A DNA stretch of 64,000 nt from Vombatus ursinus (Eukaryota; Chordata; Mammalia; Diprotodontia; Vombatidae): NCBI RefSeq assembly GCF_900497805.2, contig NW_020954585.1, forward strand, positions 38,539,920-38,603,919. Reading direction: 5' to 3'. Shown in pieces: positions 1 through 12,345 of the stretch; position 1 is the stretch's first letter, and each line of letters begins with the position of its first letter. A model generated the notes under the pieces. The model saw only the letters and a program-made list of their open reading frames with translations, was not told the origin of the DNA and did no database searches. The position numbers and the translations under genes are program-made.

Positions 1-27
1 CTTTACACTTCAAACTAAGCTACCTTT

Positions 28-190
28 TTTATGTTTTTTTCTGTTTTTGTGGTTGCCTCGGTTTCCTCAACTGTAGAATGGAGGTAACAATAACACCTCC
101 TATGGTCAACTGTGAGGTCAAAGGAAATTGTATTTGTAAAGCCCTTGGCACAGTGCCTAGCACATAGTAGGCACTATATATTTATTAGCA
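28..190 (+). mobile_element. MIR-type SINE, 3' part
   Basis: Sense MIR features are visible: the 'tttcctcaactgtagaatgg' segment (the MIR 'tcctcatctgtaaaatgg' block), then 'cacagtgcctagcacatag', the usual MIR 3' end. The tRNA-like head is missing or beyond the window edge. Old and diverged. RepeatMasker would settle the subfamily (MIR, MIR3 or a marsupial MIR). Confidence 0.7.
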
Positions 191-1744
191 TTGTCTTTAT
201 TATTTCTGGCCCTAGGAATAGGGTCTCACCAGGAAGGCATCATGAAGAAGCTTTCAGCATGGGGCTTAAACTGGGGTGTCTGCCTGCTGATTGCTTCTGT
301 TCTTGCTCCTTTCCCAGCACACAGTCTTGGACCCACAATTACTCCTTGCCTAAATGGTGCAGCCCAACACGCCTTTCACTGAAGATGCAACTGTGGTTTG
401 GCCTCTCTTAGGCAGAGATCCCCTCTTCAATTCACCCAAGATCTGGGACCTGTTTTGGGGGTCAAAGTAACAGAACTGCTAGTTGGCCCCACTTTTTGCC
501 CCCTGAGTGGTCTGGCCCTCTCCTCATGCATCTTTAAAGTTTTCAAAGTTTTATATCTATTATCTCATTTAAGCCTCATAATACCCTTTCTAGAGGGCTA
601 GACTCCAGTTAAGCACATGATAGGCACTATACAAATGTTCTTTTTCTTCCCAAGTCCTAGGTTTTCTATGTCTAAGCCCTACTTATGATACATACTGGGT
701 ATGTGACCTGAGTAATTCACTTACCCCAAGCATTTAAAACTCTAAGTTGGAGGAAAGTTGTATTGGTAGAAAATGTTACTACCAAGAATTTCCACACACT
801 CATGAAATCATAGGAATGGACAAAAAAAGAAATAAATAAAAATATGCAAGGGACATGGAAGGTGTGGAAGTTTGCCTAATGTTTCATGAGATAGATGCCT
901 ATTTCTTGGCTAAATGTCTTTTCAAGGATAAACATCCCTATGTACCTTCAACCAATCTTTGAGGAGGACAGATCACAGAAGGGATAGCTTGGAGGCAGTG
1001 TAAGCCAATTGGATTGGCTTATTTACCCCCTCATTGCCCAGATTCCACTATTAAAAATGATCCTGTGGTTAATGTATTTGGGTCTCTGGGTGTCCTCTTT
1101 TTAGACTGCAAACATCTCTGGAAGCAGAACATCACCTCTTTAAAATTTGTGAATACTTCTATGGGGGGTATTTTAACAGATTGTTCCATAGCTAACTGAA
1201 AGGTATCGTTACCCAGAAGTATGAATATGGAATGAAGAGTAGAGGATCTGGAGTATGGTCCCTAACTGTACTGTTTTTATTTCTTCTACTAAAGTTACAT
1301 ATGCATTTATCTCCTCTGCTTTTGTACTTTTTGGCTATTTCCACCTAAAGAAATAGGAGCATCATTGAGTTTCTAATTTGCTATAATATCTTTCACATCT
1401 ACCCTCTCTTCTCCATTCCCCCTGTAAACACCCCAGTTTTAATCTTCATCCCTTCTTAAACAGTTTTAAACAGTTTTTTAAACAGTTTTAAAACGGGTCT
1501 CCCTGCCCCTGGCTCTCCCTTCTACTATCCATCCTTTACAAGGATTGGTTGGAAGCAGAGGAATATTTCATTTAGAGACTTTGAAAAGATTTAAAAACCA
1601 TATTTGAGTATTCAAAGAGCTGTTTTGTCAAAGAGGGATCAGACTTATTTTGCATGGTTCAAGATTGCAGAATGAGAAGCAATCAGTGGCAGCTACACAT
1701 AAGGATTTCTTGACTGAATAGTAAGGAAGAAATATTTCTAACTA
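191..1744. other. No recognisable feature
   Basis: I see no repeat family, RNA gene or convincing coding exon. The short open frames (longest about 99 codons at 112-411) lack known domains and overlap the SINE at the left edge. A small tandem repeat lies at 1458-1494. Confidence 0.5.
1458..1494. repeat. Short tandem repeat, unit about aaacagtttt
   Basis: Three consecutive copies of 'aaacagtttt', with one or two extra T bases between copies. Confidence 0.75.
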
Positions 1745-1795
1745 TTAGGTCTGTGCAAAAGTATAGGTTGTTAGGTTTTTATCACTGCAGGTAAA
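1745..1795 (+). mobile_element. Possible mariner terminal inverted repeat
   Basis: The segment begins 'ttaggtctgtgcaaaagta' directly after a TA dinucleotide. This resembles the 5' terminal repeat of Tc1/mariner elements related to human Hsmar1/MADE1 ('ttaggttggtgcaaaagta'). The second half, 'gttaggtttttatcactg', is only loosely similar. I found no matching other end nearby, so this is a fragment at best. Confidence 0.4.
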
Positions 1796-4700
1796 AGAAG
1801 TGGAGCCTGGAGAACTGGACTTTATAGCAGGATTTTGCTAAAATATAGGCTGGACAGTAGGAACTATGAGGTTCTCTCCAACTTGAAAAGGCCAATATTC
1901 CATCTCATAACAACATGGAAGTGACCCTGAATTCTTAAAGACTACACCATTGTGTTCCTTGTGGTGAACTTAAGGCTACTGGCAATGTATACAGGATACA
2001 TAGGCATGGATGAGTTGTAATGTTTTTAGAGGGAAAAGTCAAATTGATGAGATCACAGATTCTTGAGTATTCCAGTGGAACATATGCTCTGGCAGACTTT
2101 CCCTACCAGGGAAGACTTTTAGTATGGACCTCATGATGGACTTTATGTCTTGTTTGATGACCATTATAGATATATTTCAATAATCTCATGACCTAAAGTT
2201 TGACCACTGGGAGATACATTTTCTTGCTTTGTGCTGCTCAGAAAGACTCCTCTATTAAGGCAGGGAAGGGCCATGACCTACATGGGAGGCAACCCTTATA
2301 CCAACAAAATCATTAATCATAAAGAATTAAAGGAAGTCTAATTTAACTTTTTTTTTTATTTCTACCTGTCTCTTGAAATGTTGCACCTTTCTACCTAGGA
2401 GGGTGTTTGTGGGAAGGAAGTGAGAATGATTCAGTTTTGTGAAGTACTCACAGTTCTCAGGAGGAAGCATGCTATATTCAGTAAGTGCAAAGTATGATTA
2501 TTAGTCTTAATATCATATTTTTAAAGCTGCTGACAGATGGTGAATACAATGAAATGTTTTGATAACTCCTTGTTATATTTTCGGAGACTCAAAGGCTTAG
2601 TGAAAATATGAGGTTCTAAATATTTGAACATCCAGATGCTTTCCCAGATCATTGTGACCAAAGAGTGTCTGCAAATACTGTACCTATGTTTATAAGGGAG
2701 GGGAGGGAGAATGCAGTCAGAGGAAAAAGAAGCCCACAAATATTGGATTCCTGCAAAAAAGTATAGTGGAACATTGTGCCTTACACCTCCAGGGCAATCT
2801 ATGCATCTTTTTAACATGAACTCTCTCAGATAAGATTGTCTAGGAACTCAGGCCAAGTATGTCAGCATTAAAAATACAGAATTGGCTGGAAATGCTGTTG
2901 TGTGTCAACTTTTATTTGTCCTTTAAACCAAGAAAAAAGAACAAATGTATGCCTGTAGGCCAAATAAGGGGCCACCCCCTCCTCCTACCCTCCTTTCTTC
3001 TCTCTCCCTCTTTCCAACTTAGATGAAATTTGTACAGTGGATTGTAATAGAAAGTTCAGATGACAAAAAATTACAGTGGTGTGGCCAAGAAAAATACCCA
3101 TGGGGCTTTTAGCTCCCCTTGTGCCAGGACTGAACTATCAGATCAGCCTTCTGGACTCAAATGCAACACTGTCAATAAGGATACATCATCTTTTTTGTGT
3201 TGTAGAAGAGCTGTCGGTTGCAATTCCCATTATTCCAAAGCCAGGATTTTCCATTAGTGTAGCCACCTGCTGGGTTTCTCTACTCAGGTTTAATGGAGTC
3301 TGAATTTGAATTTATCACCATCTGTGGGAAGACAGGAAATGAGAGGAGCATCACTAATTCCTTTCTTCATTTACTAAGTATAAGCATAATCTGTATAAGA
3401 AGACAGGCAGAAGCTGAAGCAATAAGGGAAAGGGGAAGGGAGACTGTTTTAACTCATATTGACATCTGAGCTTGAGACCAAGGGAAAAATGCTGTCTGTT
3501 CTACAGCCAATTGCAGCAACAAAAAGAATGTTTTAATTTCCTATGCACCCCAAACATCCAGATTCAGGATATGGTTTCTCCTCTGCTTCTAAGGATATCA
3601 CTGCAAATTTTAATCATGTCTCTGGCTAAGAATAAGGACTTACATGTCAGCAAGTTCTCAGAAAGAGCTTAGGATGCTTAATTACAATACCGAAGTATAT
3701 AAGGAAAAACATACAAAGCTTAATGTGTCTCTTTGATTGTATCCCTCATCATTCACCCCCAAATAGTGATAATGAAGGCAAAGTAGGACCAGAGAACAGA
3801 GAAATGCCACTGGGCATGAAGGTCTTCAGAAAGGGCTCCAAGGAACATGATGAGGTGTCGATGACTTAGGTTTTTGTTGTATGTATCCCAATGATTCCGG
3901 CAAAGTCAGTGATAGAGCATTTCAGTCATTTCCAATTAAAAATGGAAAAGAAAACAGGCAGGATTTCTAGAGGGAAAATCTGCTAAGCAGAGGAAATCTG
4001 GTATCGGCTGGTGGATAAAGACCTGCCAGTCAGATCTGCCCAGATCACATGCCACTCCCTAGAGTGGCTGCCCTGAGGAAGGTGCTGTCCATATTCTGAG
4101 GATCTCTGGGGGATAAGGGGAGGAGGAGAAGATGCTGCTGTCCTAACTCACTAGCAGCAATGAACATTGAGGACCACCTTCAGACAAGTGCCAGGCAGAG
4201 GAAGAAGGGAGGAAAAACAGAAAAATCCATCCAAGAATGAGGATTTCAGAAGGAAACACACACAGGCACTCACATATACACACATACATGCACATTCACA
4301 CAGAGGAATTCTGAAGAAAGACTGCTTGCTACTGTATTTCTTTAGGGACCATAAATTTACCCCTTTCCCATGAATTTCTCTCCATGTTTATAATCTTTGC
4401 ATTAATGCTTCTTAAGAACAAGGCTATTCTAAAGTCATGGGGGTCAACTTGGTGAAGTTTAGGAGCTTGAATAATTGCAAGGAAGGTTCCTTATTAGAGT
4501 GAGGCAACCATTCTAGAGGAGGAGAGAGGAAGCACAACAAATGGTGCCACTGTTGTTCTTAAAGGAACCAAGAGAGTTAACTCTCCTATCAAGTAGGCTT
4601 TGAATACTGTATTGTGACAAAGCAAAATGCCTCAAGGGTGCCTGCTACTAGTACAACTTGTTTGATGTTTGATCTGTAATAAGATGGAAGAGGAAAACAG

Positions 4701-4934
4701 TCCCTCTGCTTATCTACTATGTACTGTCTATGCACAGATTTAAACGTTTAAGATTCACTTCTAGGACAACAGCTTTCATTCTGCTAATTTCTTATTTAGA
4801 AAAAAATAGCTGTACTTTTTTAGGGGGAATGGGGTACATTGAAGTTTGTAGGTATAACACACTTTAGCATTGACATTTGACTTCCACAGTCTCAGCTACC
4901 AGTAGCTTGACATTTAAAGAAAAATTTGCACTCA
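1796..4934. other. No recognisable feature
   Basis: Unique-looking AT-rich DNA with short purine-rich and pyrimidine-rich stretches. The open frames here (up to 98 codons) have no family resemblance that I can see and no neighbouring exon-like frames. Confidence 0.5.
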
Positions 4935-5100
4935 TTTCAAATGAACAAGCATTTACTAAGCACCTAGGATGTGCCAGGTCCTGAAATACAAAAAACAAAA
5001 ATGAAGCAGTCAGTCTTACTTTCAAGATGCTTACATTTTATGGGGCCTGGGAAAATATAGCTTGTACACAAATAAGGAAATACGAAAGGTAAAGGGACAG
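4935..5100 (+). repeat. Ancient interspersed repeat ('atgtgccagg' family)
   Basis: It contains 'catttactaagcacctagg' and 'atgtgccaggtcctg', then a 'caagatgcttacattttatg' block. Similar blocks occur at 7590, 8205, 10940, 14225, 20745, 31740 and 48245. The motif order (tatgtgccaggcac, gggatacaaa, aaggagcttaca) is a widespread mammalian repeat whose family name I cannot give with certainty. Confidence 0.55.
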
Positions 5101-5159
5101 GGACAAGACCTTATTCTATTGGTATACAGAACTCAAATATTAGGAAACCACATCTACCA

Positions 5160-5305
5160 ATGCTGGCTAGCACCTTCTCTTCAATTTAGTCTTACAGAAC
5201 TTCTTAGAGCACTGAGAGATTATATGTATTAGAGGTCAGATTTGAATCCAGACATTGATGGCTTTGAGGCGAGCTGTCTATCCACTGTGTTATGCTTCCT
5301 TTTTC
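5160..5305 (-). mobile_element. tRNA-derived SINE remnant (MIR/CORE-SINE type)
   Basis: Read on the + strand, it shows the reverse complement of a SINE head: 'agatttgaatccagac' (box B) followed by 'tatccactgtgttatgc' (box A side). The 3' portion is badly decayed. Confidence 0.55.
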
Positions 5306-7585
5306 AAAGTATACACAAATGAATAAAATGTAATTTCAGGGGGGACAAAGTGTTAATGACTAAGTGGGGATCAGGAAATGCTCAAGTAGGTGGTGGTACC
5401 TAAGATATGCTTTGAAAAAAGTAATATATTCTACAAGGCTGAAGTAAATAGAACCTCTTAAGGTTGAGGTGCTTTGTGACTTAAAGTGGGGGGGGTGGGA
5501 CTTTGTGTTGGAAAGCATATCTGTTGATGAATGACCAAAAGTGAAAAATACATGCCAAAGAACTCGTTGATGAGGGAAGAAAGAGGAAAAAATGAGCCAA
5601 TGTAAAATAAATAAGTGGTTAATTCTAATCTGAATGTAATGGATGATGTCACACATATGGTTATTCATACCAGGCATGGCCACTTTTAGAGAATCGAGAC
5701 AAACACAAGAAAATCTGTCAGTTTGGGTTAAAGGAACATTGTTATTACCTCAGGTCAAGCAGATGGAGGGCAAACTTCTCTGCTGGATTCTGCTACTCTT
5801 TAATTAATGTCCACATTTGTTATGTCAACATAATGCATCACGTTGGGTTTAAGGATTTGTTTTCTTTTCCAACATGAATGAATCTATCATTTAATATTCA
5901 GCATTCTCACAGTTGAGCAGGAATGTGGATGGGTATGCAGATTCTTACAACTAATTTTTAATCAGCCATAGGAGTGAAAAAAAAGAATACAAAGCACTCT
6001 TTTTGCATATTTTATTTCTTGATGTAGAGATAGATTTGATACTTCACTAATGAGCATTTATGATTGAAAGCTTCTGTCTGTATGTGTATGTGTAAGAAAA
6101 ATAAGAACATCACAGGATAAAGTAATACAGAATAAAGGATTCCTCACAACCCCATCTTATCAACCTTTTAATGGTTTTTATTCATAAATGATTAAATAGT
6201 CATAGCCTTTTGGTATATCTGTATGCTCTTACCAAAAACAGATGACAATTCGGCAGAAAAAAAAAAGAAAATTATTTCCCTTAACTCGTTTTGTTTGGTA
6301 AGCTGGGCTTTTCTTACCAGTCTACCAAAGGAAGAGGTTTAGCCAGATTGAGTTTATGCATGTGAAATCTTGGTGATAAAACAAAGTTATTTGTTTGCCC
6401 ATTGCTGAAGCCAAAGTATAAGTCTATTATGTAGCACTAAATGAGGAGCTGTAGACTAATAACCAGTGTTCTTTCTTAAATAGATGGCAGGCTGGCATTG
6501 TTCATTTTGGGGAAATTTTTTTGCAGTGCCGAGCTCCAGTCTCTAATTATTTAAGCAATTACAAAGATATTTGTAGTCTAAATGTGTAAATATTGCTTGG
6601 ATTTATTCCAAGCTAGAGCAATAGGCAATGATCTGGACCAGTTGGATAGAACACTCAATTGTTTAGATATCTTTCAGGTCCTGGGACAGAGTCTCATTCA
6701 GTAAAAACAAAACAAAACAAAACAAAACAAAATAAAAACGGAGTTTCCATTAGCTCCTGGCTTCACCAGCTTTGGGACCTTTTTAAAAAAGAATGGTTCT
6801 GTTCTACTTTGAATAAGTTCCTCTCTAAAATTAAGCTTTCTGAGATGAGATAAATTAAAATGTTAAGATTTCAGTCCCCTAACTGGCAAGGGCTGGATAT
6901 TCTTCTTTTAAAGAATATTTATTTTATTCTGAACTTAATAAACATTAAATAAAATATCCATTCCATATGCATAATGGAACAGAAAAATAAAATTGTGCAT
7001 AAAATGTAAATATTACATGTAGATTATTTGTGAAAAGAATAAATTTAACCTGTAACTTTCAAATATTCCTAATTTTCTGTTTTTCTTCTGTGCATTATGA
7101 AGATTCCTCAACAAGCCTCTTTTGTTTGTTTTACTTTTCCTTTTTTTTTCTACTATATTATTCTAATTTTTTTTCCTGAATGGAGAAAAAAAGAAATGAT
7201 AAAAAGAAAGATCGTGTCTTCCTGGCATTCAGTAGAGCTGCCAGTGTCCTCTGAGGGTGCAGGGACAGGTAATACATTGACTAACCATTGACATTTCATG
7301 GTTTGAAAGATTCCATGCAATAATTTGTAATTCAAGGGTTATTTCTTATGAGTGGCTTGACAAAGAAGATTTAGAGCAAGGTAGACCTGGTTTTAAAACC
7401 TACCCCAAAAACTTAGGATCATGGATCTCAAAAGGAAAGTACTTTCAAACTAGTTCAGTTCAAATCCCTCATATCTATCAGCCTCTCTGGATAGATGGTT
7501 AGATGAAAGGAGTTGAGGATGGGCATATTTATAAATGCCTGTGATGTAAAAAAATCAATAAAATTTAAAAATTAAATAAATTTTC
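5306..7585. other. No recognisable feature
   Basis: No gene or clear repeat family seen. A short (AAAAC)n run lies at about 6703-6730, and several A- or T-rich runs are present. Open frames are short and overlap low-complexity sequence. Confidence 0.5.
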
Positions 7586-7589
7586 TCTC

Positions 7590-8200
7590 ACCTTCAGTCA
7601 GTCACTTATCAATTATCAAACATTACTCTGTGCCAGGCACAAAGCTAAGTTCTAGGAATATAAAGAGAGTAAAAAAGAATCCTAGTCTCCAATTCAGATT
7701 CTAATGAGAGAAATAATGTTCAAATAATGGTGTACTTTGTAAGCTATATACAAGAAAAAAATATCAGTCTCAGAGGGAAAGCTAAGATTAAGGAGGACTG
7801 ACAAAGGTTTGTTTTTTTTTTTTTTTTGAAGATGAGAATTGAAGGAAGCAAGTGAACCTATGAGTTATAGAGATAAGGAAGGAGAGTGTTCCAGGCATAT
7901 GGAATAACCAGCGAAAAAGCTTAGAGTATGGAGATATAGATGTTATTTTTTTTCTTTTTTCTTTTATATTCCTCAGTGGAACAGCAATTTGGCCAGTGTC
8001 ACTTGATTCCAGAGTACACAGAGGGGAGTAAGGTGTAAGAACACTGGAAAGGTAGAAAGGGGACAGGTTATGAAGGTTTTTGAAAGCCAAACAGAGACCT
8101 TTATATTTGATTCTTCAGGAAATAAGGGGACACTGGAGCTTATTGAACAGGGAGATGATATGATGAGAGCTTTGTTTTGAAAGATCAAATTGACCTTTAC
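7590..8200 (+). repeat. Ancient interspersed repeat, long copy
   Basis: The longest copy in the window of the 'tgtgccaggcac' family. After the head come 'gagagtgttccaggcatatg', 'ggccagtgtcacttga', 'gggagtaaggtgtaag' and 'gacaggttatgaagg', in the order known from long copies of this mammalian repeat. A T-run at about 7807-7825 and a T-rich stretch at 7944-7966 look like later expansions. I do not know its formal classification, and no coding frame is evident. Confidence 0.55.
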
Positions 8201-8204
8201 TGAT

Positions 8205-8480
8205 TCATTCATTCATTCAACAAACATTGATTAAGCAATTAGTCTGCTTGTTCTTGAGGAATGTAAGGTTTAGATATGACATAGTCCCTTTCATCAAGGA
8301 ACTAACTTTAGAATATGGGGATAACACAAACATAGAAAACTATAATATAAAATGAGAGAGAGAAAGTGAGAGAGAGACAGATAGAGAGAGAAAGAGAGTT
8401 AATTAGTTGTAAGGAATATTTATAATATGAGATCCAAGGGGCAGGCCAGTACAGGTAATAGAGACTCAGAAAAGCTTTCT
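8205..8480 (+). repeat. Ancient interspersed repeat with (GA)n expansion
   Basis: A second copy of the same family directly follows the first, starting at a 'attcattcattcaacaaaca' block and continuing with 'atagtccctttcatcaagg'. A GA-rich microsatellite at about 8348-8398 interrupts it. Confidence 0.5.
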
Positions 8481-8489
8481 TGGAGTTCC

Positions 8490-8660
8490 AATATTACAGG
8501 ATTATTTAGAGTTGGAAGGAAGCTCAGCAATCTAGTCAAATTTTTATTATTTAGAAAAAGAAAACATACACAAAAGGATTCTTTACTATGGCATACCTGA
8601 CAAGTGGGTAACTCAGGAACTGATTTAAGATCCCCAAGAGTGGTAACCTGTCATGTACAG
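8490..8660 (-). mobile_element. MIR/THER-type SINE remnant
   Basis: Reverse-complement MIR/THER order: 'tagagttggaaggaagctc', 'caatctagtcaaa', then a decayed 'gatgaggaaactgag' zone, then 'gtgggtaactcaggaactg'. Heavily diverged. Confidence 0.5.
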
Positions 8661-9027
8661 AAGCAGCGCATTGCCCTTTTGGATATCTCTAATTATTAGG
8701 AAGTTCTTTTTTATTTTTTTTATTCTTCTCTTACACCAAGTCTAAACTCCCCTCTCTTCAAATGCTATCTATTGCACCTGGTTTTGTCCTCTGGGACAAA
8801 ATAGAACAAATCTTATCTGTTCTCCACATAACACATAATATGTCTTCAAGCACTAGAAAGTAGCTATAGGGTTGCTATTTAGTCTTGTCTTCTCCAGAGT
8901 AAATTTGCCCTGTTTCTGCAACTGATCTTCATGAGATAAACACAAGGTCCCTCACCATATTGGTTGCCATCCTCTGGCCACTTTCTAACTTATTGATGTT
9001 CTTTTAAACTATAATGCTCAGAACTTA

Positions 9028-9063
<36 letters not shown>
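9028..9063. repeat. (CAT)12 microsatellite
   Basis: Twelve uninterrupted CAT units. The run creates an open frame reading through poly-isoleucine on the + strand, which should not be taken as a gene. Confidence 0.95.
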
Positions 9064-9074
9064 GGCATTTATAA

Positions 9075-9340
9075 ACATTTTAAGTTTTAGAAAGCACTTT
9101 ATAAATATTCTCTTATTTAATCCTAGTAACAACAAGGTAGGTGCTATTAAGGGATTAAGGGACTTGCTCAGATTCATACAATTAGCAAGTATCTGTTTAT
9201 GGATTTTAACTCAAGTCCTCCTATCTCCAAGTCCAGTGATCTACTTTATTCACTTTATGACCTACCTGTCTCACAGAGCTGTTGTAAGCATCAAACAAGC
9301 TAATATGTGTAAAATGGAAGTTATTGTTATTATTTCTGAA
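9075..9340. mobile_element. MIR-type SINE fragments, opposite orientations
   Basis: 9075-9235 reads as antisense MIR ('aggtaggtgctatt', 'aagggacttgctcag', 'caagtcctcctatctcc'). 9245-9340 reads as sense MIR 3' part ('cctacctgtctcacagagc', 'gttgtaagcatcaa'). They are probably two insertions side by side. Confidence 0.55.
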
Positions 9341-9954
9341 GAGTATTATGGCTATCACAATTATTTGATCTAATTTATAGGTCAATATTCAAAACCATTT
9401 TCATGTTATGAGGAGAGAATGATCTCCCTAAAATGAAAAACTAAAACAATGGCCCAACAATAGCCAGAAAGATTGGTCATTACGCATGGTACAATTTTAT
9501 TTACTGTAATGATACAATAAATATGTGGGTTGCTTCTCTAAAATAGTATATAAACATAGAAGCTACACATATTTACAATCCCCCCTTTTCCTCCTTCCTT
9601 CTTTTTCATCTTGGAAAATTCTTTCAATTTCCTCATTTCTTCAGAGAAAGAATATGTCCGTCATAATAATTGTACAGCATACTTTGCACTTTCTTGTGGT
9701 TGTGCATGACATTTTATCCATCTATAATTCCTTCATCTTGCTATTAATACATTTTCAAAATAATCTTCTAAACAGATTCAAAACTTACTTTTTCTAGGAA
9801 GTCTTCCATGATTAAAATTATTAACCATGCTTTGTTTCTATTTCTCCAATGTTCCTGTCACTGGCTGCCTATAAATGTTCATAGTCAGCTTCATGAATGC
9901 ATAGTGATGATGCTGTAGAGGGTAATGAATAGTAGTAAATTTGGTGTTTGAGTC

Positions 9955-10115
9955 ATAGGATCAAGGGATCTCAGAGACTATCTAGTCTAACCTAATTTTA
10001 CAGAAGATGGAGCTGAGGTCTGTGGTTAAATAATTTTCCCAAACTCAAACATATAAGTGTCAGAAGCAGGAAATAATTTAAATCCTCTGGCTTCAAGTCC
10101 TTGCTCTTTCAATTG
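9955..10115 (-). mobile_element. MIR/THER-type SINE
   Basis: Antisense MIR/THER: 'actatctagtctaacc', 'attttacagaagatggagc', 'ctgaggtctgtgg', 'aatcctctggcttcaag'. Confidence 0.6.
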
Positions 10116-10300
10116 ATCTAATATAGTTTTGCTTAGATATTTATTAGTTATATGATCTGAGGCAAGTCATTTCATCCCTGTATGTTTCTTCATTAATGAA
10201 GTAGATGTTATAATTATATTTGTGTCACCTACCTCAGTAAGTTGTTGTGAAGAAAGCACCTAATAAACTGTAAGGTATTATGTAAGTGAGATATTATTAG
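10116..10300 (+). mobile_element. MIR-type SINE
   Basis: Sense MIR: 'atatgatctgaggcaagtca', a decayed 'ttcttcattaatgaag' zone, 'cacctacctcagtaagttg' and 'gaagaaagcacctaataaac'. It abuts an antisense copy on its left. Confidence 0.6.
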
Positions 10301-10309
10301 TTCTCCAGA

Positions 10310-10455
10310 GACATTTCTCTCCTTCATGCCTTCTTCTTCTTCCCCATTTCACCCATTAAACTGTGAACTCCTTGAGAGCAGGGAATTTTTTTCAGTTTTC
10401 TTTGTGTGTCCAGTGCATGATGCTTGGCACATTGTAAGTACTTTTTAACTTGATT
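10310..10455 (+). mobile_element. L2 LINE 3' end
   Basis: The L2 3' signature is visible in order: 'actgtgaactccttgagagc', 'agggaatttttttcag', 'tgtgtccagtgc', then 'gcttggcacattgtaag'. Non-coding remnant of a CR1-clade LINE. Confidence 0.6.
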
Positions 10456-10939
10456 CCATTAGTCTCACAGCTCATAAAAATAATGAAAAAACTACATAGT
10501 ATGTGTTCAAAATGCCTTAATTGACTAACAGAACCATTTATAGAAGGATCAGGAACCCTAGGACTAAACATCCCTTCTTTTTTGCATAGACTGGCAATGA
10601 TAAATACTTTATCTGGAAAACCTTTGGTTCTGCAACACTATATACTATTGATGGCATTAATTAACTGTGAATCATGTGACACCATTAAGTTAGAAGAATT
10701 ACAAATAAAAAGAATCCAAAAGGAAAGATATTGGATAGGTAGATTTAGGGTTCAAAATGTTGCGAGACATAAACTATATGACTAAAAGAAATGATTCTGT
10801 GACATAGCAATAGTTAGAGACAACAAATGGACAACCAAGTTGATATCCCAAAGTTACTAAAAGAAGGGGAAAAGCTTCTATGTGTGGGGGGTAAATAAAT
10901 CCTCTTTTTTGAGAATTATGGGGAAATATGGACAACAGT

Positions 10940-11100
10940 CATATGAGGTAAGAAATAATTCATTAATTAATCCATTCATCATTCAAAAATCACATATTAA
11001 ACATTTATTAGGAATTAGCAAAGGTGAGGATATGAAGACAAAAGCAGCACAGTTGCTGTTTTTAAAGAGCTTGCATTATGGTGATATTGGGGTGGGAAAA
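10940..11100 (+). repeat. Ancient interspersed repeat fragment
   Basis: A decayed copy of the family at 7590: 'attaaacatttattagg', 'gaggatatgaagac', 'taaagagcttgcattatgg'. Confidence 0.4.
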
Positions 11101-11679
11101 ATGATAGAAAAGAAAATGATAAGAAGGTTGTGATCTGTGCTCATGGAAGAAGTATTTACAACATGATACAAAGGATGTTTCCAAGTATCAAGAATTATTG
11201 CTGCAAAAATAAGCATATATAATAGAACTGGAGAGATGGCAGAGCCAAAAACAGACAGTAGAAAGAATAAAGTAGGTTCTTGGGCAGGAATTATAAAATT
11301 GTGTCTAACCTCTTCTAAAAATTCATAAAGATTATGGCAAGCTTTCTCAGTTAAAGTAGCTGTTATAAATCAAGATCTCAGGGCTAAAATAGCACTAACT
11401 ATATTTTTACCTTTACCATAGAAATTAAATAACTCTTCTAAATCTTCCATCCATATTTCATGATCTGTATTGGTAAAAAGCAAATAATCTTTGAAGGAAA
11501 ATTAGAGGTCATCTAATTCAACATCCCATCCTAGGAATGAATGAATATCACCCTACATTAAAGTCCAAGAGAGCATTGTTCTACTCTATAAAATCTAGTT
11601 CCTCCCTGTTACTTCTAGGGTTAAAAAAAACCACAACAAAACAAAAACTATTCCTCTGCTTTTCACATAAAGCCTGCAA
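11101..11679. other. No recognisable feature
   Basis: Unique-looking sequence. Minus-strand frames around 11200-11470 give a stretch with a hydrophobic segment, but I cannot assign it to any family. Confidence 0.45.
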
Positions 11680-11970
11680 TAACTCGAGTCTAACCTATCT
11701 TTCTAGCTTAGTTATGTATTATTCTCTTTCACACATTTTGCCAGACAAACTGGATTTCTTGCTGTTTCTTACTTTCAGTACATCATCTCCACTTCTATAC
11801 CATAGTTTTTACAAAAGCTTAGCTTAAAGGCTACCTCATTCATTAGACTTAGTTCCCTGATTCCTGAAATGCACTCCCTGTAGACCTTCCTGATGACCCT
11901 CCTCCAATTGATAACTTCTCTCCTCTCCTGATGCTTCCATTTATTTACTTTACATGTATTTTGTATAAAC
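11680..11970 (+). mobile_element. Probable L2 LINE fragment
   Basis: It contains 'aaaggctacctcattcatt' and 'cctgaaatgcactccctg', resembling the L2 block near the end of ORF2. The identification is weaker than for the other L2 pieces. Confidence 0.4.
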
Positions 11971-11974
11971 ACAG

Positions 11975-12175
11975 GGCAATAGATTTAGAACTCAAAGAGA
12001 CTATAGAAATCATCAAATCAATTCTTTCATTTTACGGATGAAGAAATGAATGCATACAAAATGTAGGTGATGTGCTCAAGGTCACATAGCTTGTTAAGTG
12101 TCTGAAGCAGGGTTTTAAATCAAGTCTTCATAAATCCAAGTCTAATAGTCTGCAATACAGGGATACTGCCTTCCT
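11975..12175 (-). mobile_element. MIR/THER-type SINE
   Basis: Antisense order: 'gagactatagaaatcatc', 'ttcattttacggatgaag', 'tgctcaaggtcacatagc' and 'tgtctgaagcagggtt'. It separates two L2-like pieces. Confidence 0.65.
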
Positions 12176-12179
12176 CACC

Positions 12180-12345
12180 CTTTCTCAAATAATTTACTCC
12201 ATCTCCTGATACTGGACATTTTTTACTGGTGTCCCTCATGCCTGGAATGTTCTCCCTCCTTTTGCCTGTCTCCTACCTTCCTTCAAGTCTCAGCTAAACA
12301 CCTATCTTTTAAAGGAAGCCTTTGCCAATCCTCGAAGGTAAGAGG
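12180..12345 (+). mobile_element. L2 LINE fragment
   Basis: 'atgcctggaatgttctccct', 'cttcaagtctcagctaaaca' and 'aaaggaagcctttgcca' are the well-known L2 ORF2-end block (cf. 'tcaggtctcagctcaaatg...gaagccttccctga'). Confidence 0.65.

Noticed and set aside
8205-8222. Short 'attc' repeats as a CRISPR or regulatory array
   Set aside because: A three- to four-unit tetranucleotide run at the start of an old interspersed repeat; no spacers.
9014-9373. 119-codon frame with poly-Ile start
   Set aside because: Begins in the (CAT)12 run and continues through SINE fragments; not a gene.
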